DNA from: Pseudomonas pseudonitroreducens
Lineage (GTDB): Bacteria; Pseudomonadota; Gammaproteobacteria; Pseudomonadales; Pseudomonadaceae
DNA length: 64,000 nt
Direction: 5' to 3'
NCBI RefSeq assembly: GCF_021603645.1
Contig: NZ_BQHJ01000004.1
Span: 186,001 to 250,000, forward strand
Position 1 is the first letter of the stretch. Every line of letters begins with the position of its first letter. Positions 1-9,334 of the stretch are shown here, piece after piece. The notes under the pieces are model-generated. The model worked only from the letters and a program-made list of their open reading frames with translations. It was not told where the DNA came from and ran no database searches. The translations under genes were made by a program, and so were the position numbers.

Positions 1-1709
1 GGAATGCTGTAGTGCTGCCACAGCAGTACCCGGTCCAGGGCGCGTGCCGCTGCTTCCTGCTGGTCGCGGTTGGTGGCGCCGAGGAGTTTCTCGAGCATCG
101 CGTCGACCACTGGGTTGGCGATGCCCGCGTAGTTCTTGCTGCCCTTCACCGCCACCTGGCTGGAGTGGAAGTACTGCCATTGTTCGAGGCCGGGGCTCAG
201 GGTCTGGGGCAGGGTCATCAGAATCATGTCGTAGTCGAACTGGTCCAGACGCTGTTTGTACTGGGCCCGGTCCACGGTGCGCAAGCTCGCATCGATACCG
301 ATGCTGGCGAGGTTCTCGCGGTACGGCTGGAGAATACGTTCCAGGCTGGGGTTGACCAGCAGAATCTCGAAGCGCAGTTGCTTGCCGTTGGCGTCCAGCA
401 GGCGGTCGCCTGAGAGCTTCCAGCCGGCGTCGGCCAATAGACCCAAAGCGTGGCGCAGGGTTTCCCGCGGGATGCCGACGCCCTTGGTCACCGGGACGGT
501 GAAGGGGCGCTTGAACAGCGCTTCGGGCAGCTGTGAACGATACGGCGAGAGCAGCAGCCACTCCTGGCCCTGTGGTACGCCGGTGGCCGCAAGGGTGCTG
601 TTGGGGTAATAGCTGCTGGCGCGCACGTAGGCATCGTTGAACAGCGCACGATTGGTCCACTCGAAGTCGAACATCATCCCCAGCGCCTCGCGCAGGCGGC
701 GATCGGCGAAGGTCGCTCGGCGGGTGTTGAGGAACAGCGCCTGGGTCTGGGTGGGGATCTGGTGGGGGACTTCCACCTTCACCACGTCGCCGCGGCGAAC
801 GGCCGGGAAGCGATAGTTGCTGCGCCAGTTCTTCGCCTGGTGCTCGATGTAGATGTCGAACTCGCCGGCCTTGAAGGCCTCGAAGGCGATACCGGCGTCG
901 CGGTAGAAGTCCACCTCGACGCGGTCGAAATTGTACTTGCCGCGATTCACTGGCAGGTCCTTGCCCCACCAGTCCCTGACCCGCTCGAACACCAGGCGGC
1001 GCCCCGGTACTACTTCGGTGATGCGGTACGGGCCGCTGCCCAGGGGCGGTTCGAAGGTGGTGGCCTGGAAGTCACGGCCCTTCCAATAGTGTTGTGGCAG
1101 CACCGGCATCTCGCCCAGGCGCAGGATCAGCAGTGGGTTGTCGTGGCGCTTGAAGACGAAGCGAATGCTCTGCGGCGAGAGGATGTCGACCCGCTGCACT
1201 TCCTGCAGGTTGGTGCGGTACATCGGATGCCCATGGTGCAGCAGCGTGCGATAGGAGAAGGCGACGTCATAGGCGGTGATCGGCCTGCCATCATGGAAGC
1301 GTGCTTCCGGGCGCAGGTTGAATACCACCCAGCTGCGGTCCTCGGCGTACTCCACGCTGCGCGCGATCAGGCCGTAGCTGGAGGCTGGTTCGTCTCCGGA
1401 AGGGTCGTACAGGCCGGTGCCGACCATCAGCGGCTCGTTCAGCTCGCTGACGCCGTACTGCAGGAAGTCCGCGGTGCTGATCGGCGGGCTGCCCTTGAAG
1501 GTATAGGGGTTGAGGGTGTCGAAGGTGCCCATGCCCATCAGCCGCAGCAGGCCGCCCTTGGGGGCCTTGGGGTTGACCCAGTCGAAGTGGTCGAAGCTGG
1601 ACGGGTACTTGAGGTCGCCGAACTGGGCGTAGCCGTGGCTCTCGGTGATCTGGGCGGAGGCGGGGAGGCCCAGGAAGAGTCCCAGGAGCAGGAGAGACAA
1701 GCGACGCAT
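1..1709 (-). CDS. Extracellular peptide-binding protein of an ABC transporter (YejA-like, family 5), 3' part outside window
   Basis: Periplasmic solute-binding protein that would deliver oligopeptides to a Yej-type ABC importer. The reading frame starts at 1709 with a clear signal peptide (MRRLSLLLLGLFLGLPASA, cleavage after ASA) followed by ITESHGYAQFGDLKYP, typical of the YejA branch of SBP family 5. It stays open to the left edge of the window, so roughly 570 residues are present and the C-terminus is missing. A family hallmark region around FNLRPEARFHDGRPITAYDVAFSY is visible. It is transcribed in the same direction as mltD, about 115 bases upstream of it. In P. aeruginosa the same position holds PA1810/PA1811, next to yejBEF-like permeases (from memory). 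Exact substrate unknown. Confidence 0.85.
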   Translation of the reverse strand, partial: MRRLSLLLLGLFLGLPASAQITESHGYAQFGDLKYPSSFDHFDWVNPKAPKGGLLRLMGMGTFDTLNPYTFKGSPPISTADFLQYGVSELNEPLMVGTGLYDPSGDEPASSYGLIARSVEYAEDRSWVVFNLRPEARFHDGRPITAYDVAFSYRTLLHHGHPMYRTNLQEVQRVDILSPQSIRFVFKRHDNPLLILRLGEMPVLPQHYWKGRDFQATTFEPPLGSGPYRITEVVPGRRLVFERVRDWWGKDLPVNRGKYNFDRVEVDFYRDAGIAFEAFKAGEFDIYIEHQAKNWRSNYRFPAVRRGDVVKVEVPHQIPTQTQALFLNTRRATFADRRLREALGMMFDFEWTNRALFNDAYVRASSYYPNSTLAATGVPQGQEWLLLSPYRSQLPEALFKRPFTVPVTKGVGIPRETLRHALGLLADAGWKLSGDRLLDANGKQLRFEILLVNPSLERILQPYRENLASIGIDASLRTVDRAQYKQRLDQFDYDMILMTLPQTLSPGLEQWQYFHSSQVAVKGSKNYAGIANPVVDAMLEKLLGATNRDQQEAAARALDRVLLWQHYSI

Positions 1710-1791
1710 CAGGCGTAGGATCCGATCCCGGCTGGCTGGAGGGGTTAGCGTCGTACAGTAGCAGCTTGTCCCTGCGGCCAGAAGTCATGCG

Positions 1792-1812
1792 GCCGGGGCT
1801 TTGCGCCCCGGC
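1792..1812 (-). terminator. GC-rich hairpin between mltD and the peptide-binding protein
   Basis: A perfect 7-bp inverted repeat, GCCGGGG / CCCCGGC, with a 7-base loop lies just after the mltD stop. There is no T-run on the minus strand, so it may be a pause or mRNA-stabilising hairpin rather than an intrinsic terminator. Confidence 0.35.
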
Positions 1813-1824
1813 GCAAGGTAAAAC

Positions 1825-3435
1825 TCAGCGGCTGGCGGTATCGAGGTACAGGGTAATGGTCTGGCCAGGCTTCAGGGCCTTGCCGCTGCGCGGGTTCCAA
1901 CGCTTGATGTGCTGCATCTCGACGTTGAAGCGCTTGGCGATCAGGTACATCGAATCGCCTTGCTTGACCTTGTAGTAGGTCGCGGTGTCCTGCTTGGACT
2001 TGCTCTTGCTGCTGGAGGCCAGTTGGGTGGCTGCTGCGCTTTGCAGCTTGAGGGTCTGGCCGGGCTTGACGCCGTGGTTGTCCAGGCCGTTCCAGCGCTT
2101 GAGGTCGGCGACCTCGACGCCGTTCTTCTTGGCGATGTTCCACAGCGTGTCGCCATTCTTCACGGTGTAGCTGCGAGTCGCGACGCGGGCGCTGGCGATG
2201 GTTTTCGAACTTTCCACCTGGGCCAGTTGACGCGGGCTCTCCGGCTCGATGGTCGGACGGCCGGGCTGGCCGGGGATGATCAGGGTCTGGCCATTGCGCA
2301 GGCGGTTGGCGCTCAGGCGGTTGGCGGCCTTGAGCTCGGCCACGCTCAGGCGGTAGCGCTGGGCGATGCTGTGCAGGCTGTCGCCCTTGCGTACGCGATA
2401 GCGGCCATTGCTCGACGCGACCAGGGGTTTTACCTGTACCGGCTCCAGGTTCGCGACGCCGGCCTTGAGGGAGTCGGCCTTGGACAGGGGCACCAGCAGG
2501 TGATGCGGGCCATCCAGGGTCACACCACGCTTGAACGCGGGGTTGAGCTGCTGCAGTTCGTCCTGGTCCAGGTCCCCCGCAGCGGCAACCTGGGAGAGAT
2601 CCAGGCCCGGCTTGACGCGGATCGAGGTGAAGTAGGGCTGGTTGGCGATCGGGCTGAGGTTGATGCCGTAGATGGTCGGAGCATTCACCAGTTGCGACAG
2701 CGCCAGGAGCTTGGGTACGTAGTCCTGGGTCTCCTGCGGCAGCGGCAGGTTCCAGTAGTCGGTGGGCAGGCCGAGGCGTTCGTTGCGTTCGATCGCGCGG
2801 CTGACAGTGCCTTCGCCGGCATTGTAGGCAGCCAGCGCGAGCAGCCAGTCGCCATTGAACATGTCGTGCAGGCGGGTCAGGTAGGTCAGCGCTGCGTTGG
2901 TTGACGCGGTGATATCGCGACGACCGTCATAGAAGTTGGTCTGGCGCAGGTTGAAGTGCGTGCCGGTGCTCGGGATGAACTGCCACAGGCCCACGGCCTG
3001 GGCGCGCGACACGGCCATCGGGTTGTACGAGCTCTCGATCATCGGCAACAGCGCCAGTTCCAGCGGCATGTCGCGCTCTTCCAGGCGCTCGACGACGTAG
3101 TGCATGTACGGTGCGCCACGCTCGCTGGCGTTTTCCAGGAACGACTGGTTGCTCATGAACCACAGGCGCTGGCGCTCGATACGCGGATTGGTATTGAGCT
3201 GGTCCTGCAGTTGGAAGCCGCCACGCATGCGGTCCCAGATATCGTTCTGGGCCTGGTTCCAGGCTGGATTGAACTGCACGTCGACAGCGCGGGAGACGCT
3301 GCGCGTCGGACCGTTGCTGGCTACCTGGCTGGTCGACTGACAGCCCGCCAGGCCTGCCGCGAGAAGGACAATGGAGACTCGGATGGCTCGTGCCAATGCG
3401 TCTAGATCGGAGGTGTTTCTGCTCTTGGGCGGCAT
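1825..3435 (-). CDS. mltD: Membrane-bound lytic murein transglycosylase D with three LysM domains
   Basis: Outer-membrane lipoprotein that cleaves peptidoglycan glycan strands to 1,6-anhydromuropeptides. 536 residues. The lipobox is LAGC with the acylated cysteine at residue 32. The SLT domain covers about 90-260, with the catalytic glutamate at 134 (PMIESSYNP) followed by AVGLWQFIPSTG and the AAYNAGEG motif near 202-209. Three C-terminal LysM repeats (about 345-388, 423-465, 488-530) bind peptidoglycan, each with the KxGDS/T core. It lies downstream of gloB on the same strand. Length and domain order match Pseudomonas MltD. Confidence 0.96.
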   Translation of the reverse strand: MPPKSRNTSDLDALARAIRVSIVLLAAGLAGCQSTSQVASNGPTRSVSRAVDVQFNPAWNQAQNDIWDRMRGGFQLQDQLNTNPRIERQRLWFMSNQSFLENASERGAPYMHYVVERLEERDMPLELALLPMIESSYNPMAVSRAQAVGLWQFIPSTGTHFNLRQTNFYDGRRDITASTNAALTYLTRLHDMFNGDWLLALAAYNAGEGTVSRAIERNERLGLPTDYWNLPLPQETQDYVPKLLALSQLVNAPTIYGINLSPIANQPYFTSIRVKPGLDLSQVAAAGDLDQDELQQLNPAFKRGVTLDGPHHLLVPLSKADSLKAGVANLEPVQVKPLVASSNGRYRVRKGDSLHSIAQRYRLSVAELKAANRLSANRLRNGQTLIIPGQPGRPTIEPESPRQLAQVESSKTIASARVATRSYTVKNGDTLWNIAKKNGVEVADLKRWNGLDNHGVKPGQTLKLQSAAATQLASSSKSKSKQDTATYYKVKQGDSMYLIAKRFNVEMQHIKRWNPRSGKALKPGQTITLYLDTASR

Positions 3436-3514
3436 TGGCTGATGACTTTGTCCGGGGCAAAAATTTCGGCGATTCTAGAAACCGAGCCTGCCCTGGTCAA
3501 GATTTCGCCAGGCC

Positions 3515-4294
3515 TCAGAACTGGTCCTTCCAGCGGCGAATGGTCGCAAAGACCTCTTCCGGCGTGCGGATTTGCTGGCCGCTCCGCTCGTCGGCCATTT
3601 TCTTAACGGATGTTTCCGACACGCGAAGGAAAGGATTCGTCGCTCGTTCCAGGGCAATGGAAGAAGGAAGGCTGATCCTCCCCTGTTCGCGCCAGCGGCT
3701 GACGCTGTCGAAACGCGCCAGGACTTCGGGATTCTCCGGTTCGACCGCGCAAGCAAAGCGCAAGTTGCTCAGCGTGTATTCGTGGGCACAGTACACGGCG
3801 GTAGGAGCGGGCAGTGCGGAGAGCCGGCTCAGCGAGGCATGCATTTGCGCCGGCGTGCCTTCGAACAGGCGGCCGCAGCCGCCGGCGAACAGCGTGTCGC
3901 CGCAGAACAGCAGCGGCTGCCCGTGGTTTTCGCCGAAGTAGGCGATATGGCCGAGGGTATGGCCGGGAACGTGGATGACCTCGAAGTCCAGGCCCAGCAC
4001 CTCGACGCGGTCGCCGTCTTCCAGGGCCACATCACGTGCTGGAATCTTTTCGCCGGCCGGGCCCTGCACGCGGGCACCGGTTGCGGCCTTGAGGCGGGCG
4101 ACGCCGCCCACGTGATCGGCGTGGTGGTGGGTAACGAGGATGTCGGTCAGCTTCCAGCCGGGATGGGCCTGCAGCCATTGCTCGACCGGTGCGGCGTCAC
4201 CCGGATCGACCACCGCGCATTCACGGCGGGTCACATCCTGCAACAGCCAGAGGTAGTTATCGGAAAAGGCGGGCAGAGCGTCTATCTGTATCAT
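3515..4294 (-). CDS. gloB: Hydroxyacylglutathione hydrolase (glyoxalase II)
   Basis: Second enzyme of the glyoxalase pathway: hydrolyses S-lactoylglutathione to D-lactate and glutathione in the cytosol. 259 residues from the ATG at 4294 ([14 protein letters not shown], the usual family N-terminus). An upstream in-frame extension is not credible. The metallo-beta-lactamase metal site [10 protein letters not shown] is at 55-64 (His56, His58, Asp60, His61). His112 sits in PGHTLGH and Asp133 in CGDTLF. The C-terminal HAGH domain ends with the KDQF tail. Divergent from the methyltransferase gene, 86 bases away. Confidence 0.96.
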   Translation of the reverse strand: MIQIDALPAFSDNYLWLLQDVTRRECAVVDPGDAAPVEQWLQAHPGWKLTDILVTHHHADHVGGVARLKAATGARVQGPAGEKIPARDVALEDGDRVEVLGLDFEVIHVPGHTLGHIAYFGENHGQPLLFCGDTLFAGGCGRLFEGTPAQMHASLSRLSALPAPTAVYCAHEYTLSNLRFACAVEPENPEVLARFDSVSRWREQGRISLPSSIALERATNPFLRVSETSVKKMADERSGQQIRTPEEVFATIRRWKDQF

Positions 4295-4380
4295 GGGTGG
4301 AAAGTCGCCAAGTAGTGGGCATTGGCGCATAGTAGTGCGGATACACACTTTTGTGTCGCGCTCTCCCACAGGGGGTAGTG

Positions 4381-5139
4381 ATGATCGAAGAACCCTTCGC
4401 CCAGGCCGATGCCGACTGGCTGGAGCTGATCGACCAGGCCCGCCATTGGTTGTCCGGGCCGATCGGCGGAATGATGCTCGCCGAGGAACAGCGGCTGCTG
4501 ATCGACGAGCTGGAGCGCTATTTCGGTGGCTACCTGGTGCATTACGGGCCGCATGCGGAGCTGCCGGCAAGTGTCGGCAACATCCAACGCGGGGTGCGCC
4601 TCGGGCCGCCACTGCCGGGCGTCGAGATCGCCTGTGACGAGGCGGCCTGGCCGCTGGGCGAGCATGCTGCCGACGTGGTACTGCTGCAGCACGGCCTGGA
4701 TTTCTGCCTGTCGCCGCATCGCCTGCTGCGCGAAGCTGCGCGCAGCGTGCGGCCGGGCGGGCACCTGCTGGTGGTCGGGGTGAATCCCCGGAGCGCCTGG
4801 GGCATCCGCCACTTCTTCGCCCGCGACGCCTTGCGCCGCGCGCGCTGCATCTCGCCGAACCGGGTCTGCGACTGGCTCAACCTGCTGGGCTTCGCGCTGG
4901 AGAAACGCCGCTTCGGGTGTTATCGTCCGCCGCTTGCATCGGCGAAATGGCAGGGCCGTCTGGCCCGCATGGAGACCTGGGGCCCCGTCCTGCAGGGCTC
5001 CGGCGCCGGCTTCTATCTATTGGTGGCGCGCAAGCTGGTGGTCGGTCTGCGACCGCTGCGTCAACCCCGTCGCGAGCCGCGCGGCCAACTGGTGCCGCTG
5101 CCGGTGGCCAAGGTCAGTCGCCGCGATTCCGAGTCCTGA
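4381..5139 (+). CDS. Putative class I SAM-dependent methyltransferase (divergent motif I)
   Basis: 252-residue cytosolic protein. The C-terminal half has the methyltransferase-type block [21 protein letters not shown] followed by RVLRPGGHL-like [14 protein letters not shown], which supports a Rossmann methyltransferase fold. The usual glycine-rich motif I (xxDxGxGxG) is not visible; the equivalent region near residues 40-60 reads [10 protein letters not shown]. Activity is therefore less certain. The start at 4381 follows a GGGGG-containing leader. It ends 11 bases before rnhA, suggesting co-transcription with rnhA; PAO1 has the same neighbour order (PA1814-rnhA-dnaQ, from memory). Substrate unknown. 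Confidence 0.75.
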   Translation: MIEEPFAQADADWLELIDQARHWLSGPIGGMMLAEEQRLLIDELERYFGGYLVHYGPHAELPASVGNIQRGVRLGPPLPGVEIACDEAAWPLGEHAADVVLLQHGLDFCLSPHRLLREAARSVRPGGHLLVVGVNPRSAWGIRHFFARDALRRARCISPNRVCDWLNLLGFALEKRRFGCYRPPLASAKWQGRLARMETWGPVLQGSGAGFYLLVARKLVVGLRPLRQPRREPRGQLVPLPVAKVSRRDSES

Positions 5140-5150
5140 AAGCGAGCCGA

Positions 5151-5594
5151 ATGAGCGAAGAGAAAGTCGAGATCTATACCGACGGCGCCTGCAAGGGCAA
5201 CCCGGGTCCGGGTGGCTGGGGCGCCGTGCTGTTCTACAAGGGCGCCGAGCGCGAACTGTGGGGCGGCGAGGCCGAAACCACCAACAACCGCATGGAACTG
5301 ATGGCCGCCATCATGGCCCTGGCCGCGCTCAAGCGGCATTGCGACGTGCGTATCGTCACCGACTCGCAGTACGTCATGCAGGGCATCACCGAGTGGATGG
5401 TCAACTGGAAGAAGCGCGGCTGGAAGACCGCCGCCAAGCAGCCGGTGAAGAATGCCGACCTGTGGCAGGCGCTGGACGAGCAGGTGAACCGGCATACTGT
5501 CGAATGGCGCTGGGTCCGCGGCCACACCGGCCACCCCGGCAACGAGCGCGCCGACATGCTCGCCAACCGTGGCGTGAGCGAACTGCCGCGCTAA
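5151..5594 (+). CDS. rnhA: Ribonuclease HI
   Basis: Degrades the RNA strand of RNA-DNA hybrids and helps remove primers and R-loops. 147 residues from the ATG at 5151. The active-site carboxylates are all present: Asp11 ([14 protein letters not shown]), Glu49 (NNRMEL), Asp71 (TDSQYV) and Asp135 (NERADMLA), with His125 in the flexible loop (RGHTGHPGN). Lies between a methyltransferase gene and dnaQ, the usual rnhA-dnaQ pairing of gamma-proteobacteria. Confidence 0.98.
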   Translation: MSEEKVEIYTDGACKGNPGPGGWGAVLFYKGAERELWGGEAETTNNRMELMAAIMALAALKRHCDVRIVTDSQYVMQGITEWMVNWKKRGWKTAAKQPVKNADLWQALDEQVNRHTVEWRWVRGHTGHPGNERADMLANRGVSELPR

Positions 5595-5666
5595 GCGCCC
5601 AGTTATCAGCATAAAGCTCGTCCGGCTCAGCCCGGGCGAATCAACCGCAAGAAGGTTTCACACAGA

Positions 5667-6404
5667 ATGCGCAGCGTCGTACTCGATACTGAAACGACCG
5701 GTATGCCGGTCACCGACGGCCACCGGATCATCGAGATCGGTTGCGTCGAACTCGAAGGCCGTCGCCTCACCGGCCGGCATTTCCACGTCTACCTGCAGCC
5801 CGACCGCGAGATCGACGAAGGCGCGATCGCCGTCCACGGCATCACCAACGAATACGTCAAGGACATGCCGCGCTTCCGCGAGGTGGCGGATGACTTCTTC
5901 GAGTTCATCAAGGGTGCTCAACTGATCATCCACAACGCGGCGTTCGACGTTGGCTTCATCAACAACGAGTTCGCCTTGCTGGGGCAGACCGAGCGCGCGG
6001 ACGTCGCCGATTACTGCGGCATCCTCGATACCCTGCTGATGGCCCGCGAGCGCCATCCGGGCCAGCGCAACAACCTCGATGCCCTGTGCAAGCGCTATGG
6101 CGTCGACAACTCCGGTCGTGATCTCCACGGCGCATTGCTCGACGCCGAGATTCTTGCCGACGTCTACCTGGCGATGACCGGTGGCCAGACCAGCCTGTCG
6201 CTGGCCGGCAATGGCGCCGAAGGTGACGGCAGCGGCCGCGCCACGGCGTCGGCGATCCGTCGCCTGGCAGCCGAGCGTGGGCTGACGCGAGTGATCCGCG
6301 CCACCGATGCGGAGATCGAGGCGCATATTGCGCGCCTGGCGGTGATCGAGAAATCCGCTGGCGGCCCGTCGCTGTGGGCGCAGATGGAAGCACCGAAGGA
6401 GTGA
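5667..6404 (+). CDS. dnaQ: DNA polymerase III epsilon subunit, 3'-5' proofreading exonuclease
   Basis: Proofreading subunit of the replicative polymerase core. 245 residues, close to the E. coli length. Exo I motif DTETTG gives Asp7 and Glu9; Exo II is HNAAFDVGF; Exo III is HGALLDAEIL. The C-terminal tail, needed for binding the alpha subunit, is present. It follows rnhA by 72 bases in the same direction and is closed by a strong intrinsic terminator. Confidence 0.98.
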   Translation: MRSVVLDTETTGMPVTDGHRIIEIGCVELEGRRLTGRHFHVYLQPDREIDEGAIAVHGITNEYVKDMPRFREVADDFFEFIKGAQLIIHNAAFDVGFINNEFALLGQTERADVADYCGILDTLLMARERHPGQRNNLDALCKRYGVDNSGRDLHGALLDAEILADVYLAMTGGQTSLSLAGNGAEGDGSGRATASAIRRLAAERGLTRVIRATDAEIEAHIARLAVIEKSAGGPSLWAQMEAPKE

Positions 6405-6426
6405 TCCTTCGCGCTGCCTGAGGAAA

Positions 6427-6452
6427 AGGCCCCTGTCAGGGGCTTTTTGTTT
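6427..6452 (+). terminator. Intrinsic terminator after dnaQ
   Basis: Hairpin GCCCCT-GTC-AGGGGC followed by TTTTTGTTTTT, 24 bases after the dnaQ stop. Confidence 0.88.
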
Positions 6453-6455
6453 TTC

Positions 6456-6478
6456 GTAGGAGCGGACTCCGTCCGCGA
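6456..6478. repeat. REP-like palindrome (variant)
   Basis: GTAGGAGCGGACTCCGTCCGC-type palindrome, a variant of the GTAGGAGCGAGC repeats found at several other intergenic sites of this window. Confidence 0.6.
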
Positions 6479-6489
6479 TGCTTCGGGTT

Positions 6490-6775
6490 TAGGTGTTCTG
6501 CGCCGCTTCGGCGTGAGCGCGAACTTCTTGTTTCGCCCCCTCGGGCGACCTCCTTTGGCAAACGACGGATGGCCGCCCCACCCAAAGGAGGCAAAGGTCT
6601 TGCCCCTCCATCCGGTTTTTCGCTTAGGCGAAAAATTCCCTCGTTGAATCGCAGTTTCAGGGGCACGCCGCGAAGGGCCATCCTTGGCCCATCGCAGCTC
6701 TCGCGGCATCCATGCCGCTCCCCCCCCCTGAAACTCCAATTCAACGAGGCCTCCTGAAAGGGGCGGTTCGGAGCG
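6490..6775. repeat. Large multi-hairpin intergenic repeat element
   Basis: This stretch of about 290 bases carries no credible gene but a dense set of inverted repeats. Perfect 10-bp arms lie at 6549-6558/6582-6591 (CCTCCTTTGG). An 8-bp hairpin lies at 6616-6635 (TTTTTCGC). Near-perfect 25-base arms at 6639-6663/6725-6749 enclose two nested stems, 6667-6673/6701-6707 (GCCGCGA) and 6675-6680/6685-6690 (GGGCCA). A competing hairpin GCGGCAT/ATGCCGC lies at 6703-6718. I recall closely similar sequence as a dispersed element in Pseudomonas genomes but cannot verify it. Several short spurious ORFs here come from this repeat. Confidence 0.65.
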
Positions 6776-6977
6776 CGCGGGTGTTTCTCTGGAAGTCGTC
6801 AAGAGCCAGAGCCAGAGCGCTCGCCATGGGTAGGGCTGGTTCAGGTCGGAACGATCCTTTCCTGTCAGCCACGCGACGTTTTCGTACAGCCGTCAGTCCA
6901 GCGCATTCCCCTACATTCCGTGAGTCCATACTCTGAAGAGGATCGACGCCAGTCGTACGTCTTTTCAGGGGTTCACA

Positions 6978-9230
6978 ATGTATAAAGACCTAAAATTCCC
7001 CATCCTCATCGTTCACCGCGACATCAAGGCCGATACCGTGGCCGGCGACCGGGTGAGGGATATCGCACGGGAACTGGAGCAGGACGGCTTCAGTATTCTC
7101 TCCACCGCCAGCTCCGCCGAGGGGCGTATCGTCGCCTCGACCCACCATGGCCTTGCCTGCATCCTGGTCGCCGCCGAGGGGGCGGGGGAGAACCAGCGCC
7201 TGCTGCAGGATGTGGTCGAGCTGATCCGCATGGCGCGGGTGCGCGCGCCGCAGCTGCCGATCTTCGCCCTGGGCGAGCAGATGACTATCGAGAACGCGCC
7301 GGCCGAGTCCATGGCCGACCTGCACCAGTTGCGCGGCATCCTCTACCTGTTCGAAGACACCGTGCCGTTTCTCGCGCGCCAGGTCAGCCGTGCCGCGCGC
7401 AAATACCTTGAAGGCCTGTTGCCGCCGTTCTTCCGTGCGCTGGTGGAGCACACCGCGCAGTCCAACTACTCCTGGCATACGCCAGGCCATGGCGGCGGCG
7501 TGGCCTATCGCAAGAGCCCGGTGGGGCAGGCTTTCCACCAGTTCTTCGGGGAGAACACCCTGCGTTCGGACCTCTCCGTCTCGGTCCCCGAGCTGGGCTC
7601 GCTGCTCGATCACACCGGTCCGCTGGCCGAGGCGGAGGCCCGCGCCGCGCGCAATTTCGGCGCCGACCACACGTTCTTCGTGATCAATGGCACCTCCACG
7701 GCGAACAAGATCGTCTGGCATTCGATGGTCTGCCGCGACGACCTGGTGCTGGTGGACCGCAACTGCCACAAGTCGATCCTCCATTCGATCATCATGACCG
7801 GTGCCATCCCGCTGTACCTGACGCCGGAGCGCAATGAGCTGGGCATCATCGGGCCGATTCCGCTCTCGGAGTTCAGCCGCGAGTCCATCGCCGCGAAGAT
7901 CGAGGCCAGCCCGCTGGCGCGTGGCCGCGAGCCCAAGGTGCGGCTGGCGGTGGTGACCAATTCGACCTACGACGGCCTCTGCTACAACGCGCAGATGATC
8001 AAGCAGGCCCTGGGCGACAGCGTCGAGGTACTGCATTTCGACGAAGCCTGGTACGCCTATGCGGCGTTCCATGAGTTCTACCGCGGCCGCTACGGCATGG
8101 GTACCCGCCGCGATGACAGCGGCCCGCTGGTGTTCACCACGCACTCCACGCACAAGATGCTCGCGGCGTTCAGCCAGGCCTCGATGATCCACGTGCAGGA
8201 CGCAGGCTCCCGGCGCTTCGAGCAGGCGCGCTTCAACGAAGCCTTCATGATGCACATCTCCACTTCGCCGCAGTACGGCATCATCGCCTCGCTGGACGTG
8301 GCCTCGGCGATGATGGAGGGCCCGGCGGGGCGCTCGCTGATCCAGGAGACTTTCGACGAGGCGCTGAGCTTCCGTCGGGCGCTGGCCAACGTGCAGCAGA
8401 ACCTCGCCGAGGACGACTGGTGGTTCTGCGTCTGGCAGCCGCCGGGCGTTGAGGGGACCGACGAGGTGAAAACCCGCGACTGGGTGCTGGAGCCCAATGC
8501 CGACTGGCACGGTTTCGGCGACGCAGTGGAAGACTATGTCCTGCTCGACCCGATCAAGGTGACCCTGGCTACGCCGGGCCTGACCGCTGGCGGTCGTCTG
8601 GATTCGCGGGGAATTCCCGCCGCGGTAGTCAGCCGCTTTCTCTGGGAGCGCGGGCTGGTGGTGGAGAAGACCGGGCTGTACTCCTTCCTCGTACTGTTTT
8701 CCATGGGTGTGACCAAGGGCAAGTGGAGCACGCTGGTCACCGAGTTGCTGGAGTTCAAGCGCAGCTACGATGCCAACCAGCCGCTGGCGGACGCCCTGCC
8801 CAGCGTCGCCCAGGCCGGCGGCGCGCGGTATGCCGGCATGGGCCTGCGCGACCTGTGCGATGAGCTGCATCGCTGTTATCGCGACCACGCCACGGCCAAG
8901 GCGATGAAGCGCATGTACACGGTGCTCCCGGAGATCGCCATACGCCCGGCCGACGCATACGCACAGCTGGTGCGCGGAGAGGTCGAGGCGGTGCCTATCG
9001 ATCGGTTGGAAGGGCGCGTTGCCGCGGTGATGCTGGTGCCATATCCGCCAGGAATCCCGCTGATCATGCCGGGCGAACGGTTCACCGAATCCACCCGCTC
9101 CATACTCGATTACCTGGCCTTCGCCCAGAGTTTCGAGCGCAACTTTCCCGGCTTCGATTCGGACGTCCATGGCCTGCAGGTGCGCGAGGTAGACGGCGAG
9201 CGGCGTTATACCGTGGAGTGTTGCAAGTGA
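6978..9230 (+). CDS. ldcA: PLP-dependent lysine decarboxylase
   Basis: Cytosolic decarboxylase converting L-lysine to cadaverine. 750 residues, the size of biosynthetic/inducible Orn/Lys/Arg decarboxylases with an N-terminal receiver-like wing domain (about 1-130), a large PLP domain and a C-terminal domain. The PLP lysine is Lys393 in THSTHKMLAAFS; upstream are NGTSTANK and HFDEAWYAY, the cofactor-binding aspartate region. Start chosen at 6978 (MYKDLKFPIL). By position and sequence it corresponds to PAO1 PA1818 LdcA, the ArgR-controlled lysine catabolic enzyme (from memory). Unusually, its transporter partner is not next to it: a GGDEF-EAL gene intervenes. Confidence 0.93.
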   Translation: MYKDLKFPILIVHRDIKADTVAGDRVRDIARELEQDGFSILSTASSAEGRIVASTHHGLACILVAAEGAGENQRLLQDVVELIRMARVRAPQLPIFALGEQMTIENAPAESMADLHQLRGILYLFEDTVPFLARQVSRAARKYLEGLLPPFFRALVEHTAQSNYSWHTPGHGGGVAYRKSPVGQAFHQFFGENTLRSDLSVSVPELGSLLDHTGPLAEAEARAARNFGADHTFFVINGTSTANKIVWHSMVCRDDLVLVDRNCHKSILHSIIMTGAIPLYLTPERNELGIIGPIPLSEFSRESIAAKIEASPLARGREPKVRLAVVTNSTYDGLCYNAQMIKQALGDSVEVLHFDEAWYAYAAFHEFYRGRYGMGTRRDDSGPLVFTTHSTHKMLAAFSQASMIHVQDAGSRRFEQARFNEAFMMHISTSPQYGIIASLDVASAMMEGPAGRSLIQETFDEALSFRRALANVQQNLAEDDWWFCVWQPPGVEGTDEVKTRDWVLEPNADWHGFGDAVEDYVLLDPIKVTLATPGLTAGGRLDSRGIPAAVVSRFLWERGLVVEKTGLYSFLVLFSMGVTKGKWSTLVTELLEFKRSYDANQPLADALPSVAQAGGARYAGMGLRDLCDELHRCYRDHATAKAMKRMYTVLPEIAIRPADAYAQLVRGEVEAVPIDRLEGRVAAVMLVPYPPGIPLIMPGERFTESTRSILDYLAFAQSFERNFPGFDSDVHGLQVREVDGERRYTVECCK

Positions 9231-9234
9231 CCGT

Positions 9235-9259
9235 CCGGCCCCCGCAGGGTGGGGGCCGG
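9235..9259 (+). terminator. Hairpin after ldcA
   Basis: Perfect 9-bp stem CCGGCCCCC / GGGGGCCGG with a 7-base loop starts 5 bases after the ldcA stop. It lacks a long T-run (CCCTGAATTTCC follows), so termination may be partial. Confidence 0.5.
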
Positions 9260-9334
9260 CCCTGAATTTCCAAAGTGCTACTATCCTTGAGCGGATCGGT
9301 AAAGGGAGATACGAGGAAAAAGGAGGTTTCCCCC

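Noticed and set aside
6447-6647. Short ORFs within the multi-hairpin repeat
   Set aside because: They arise from the repeat sequence; no ribosome site.
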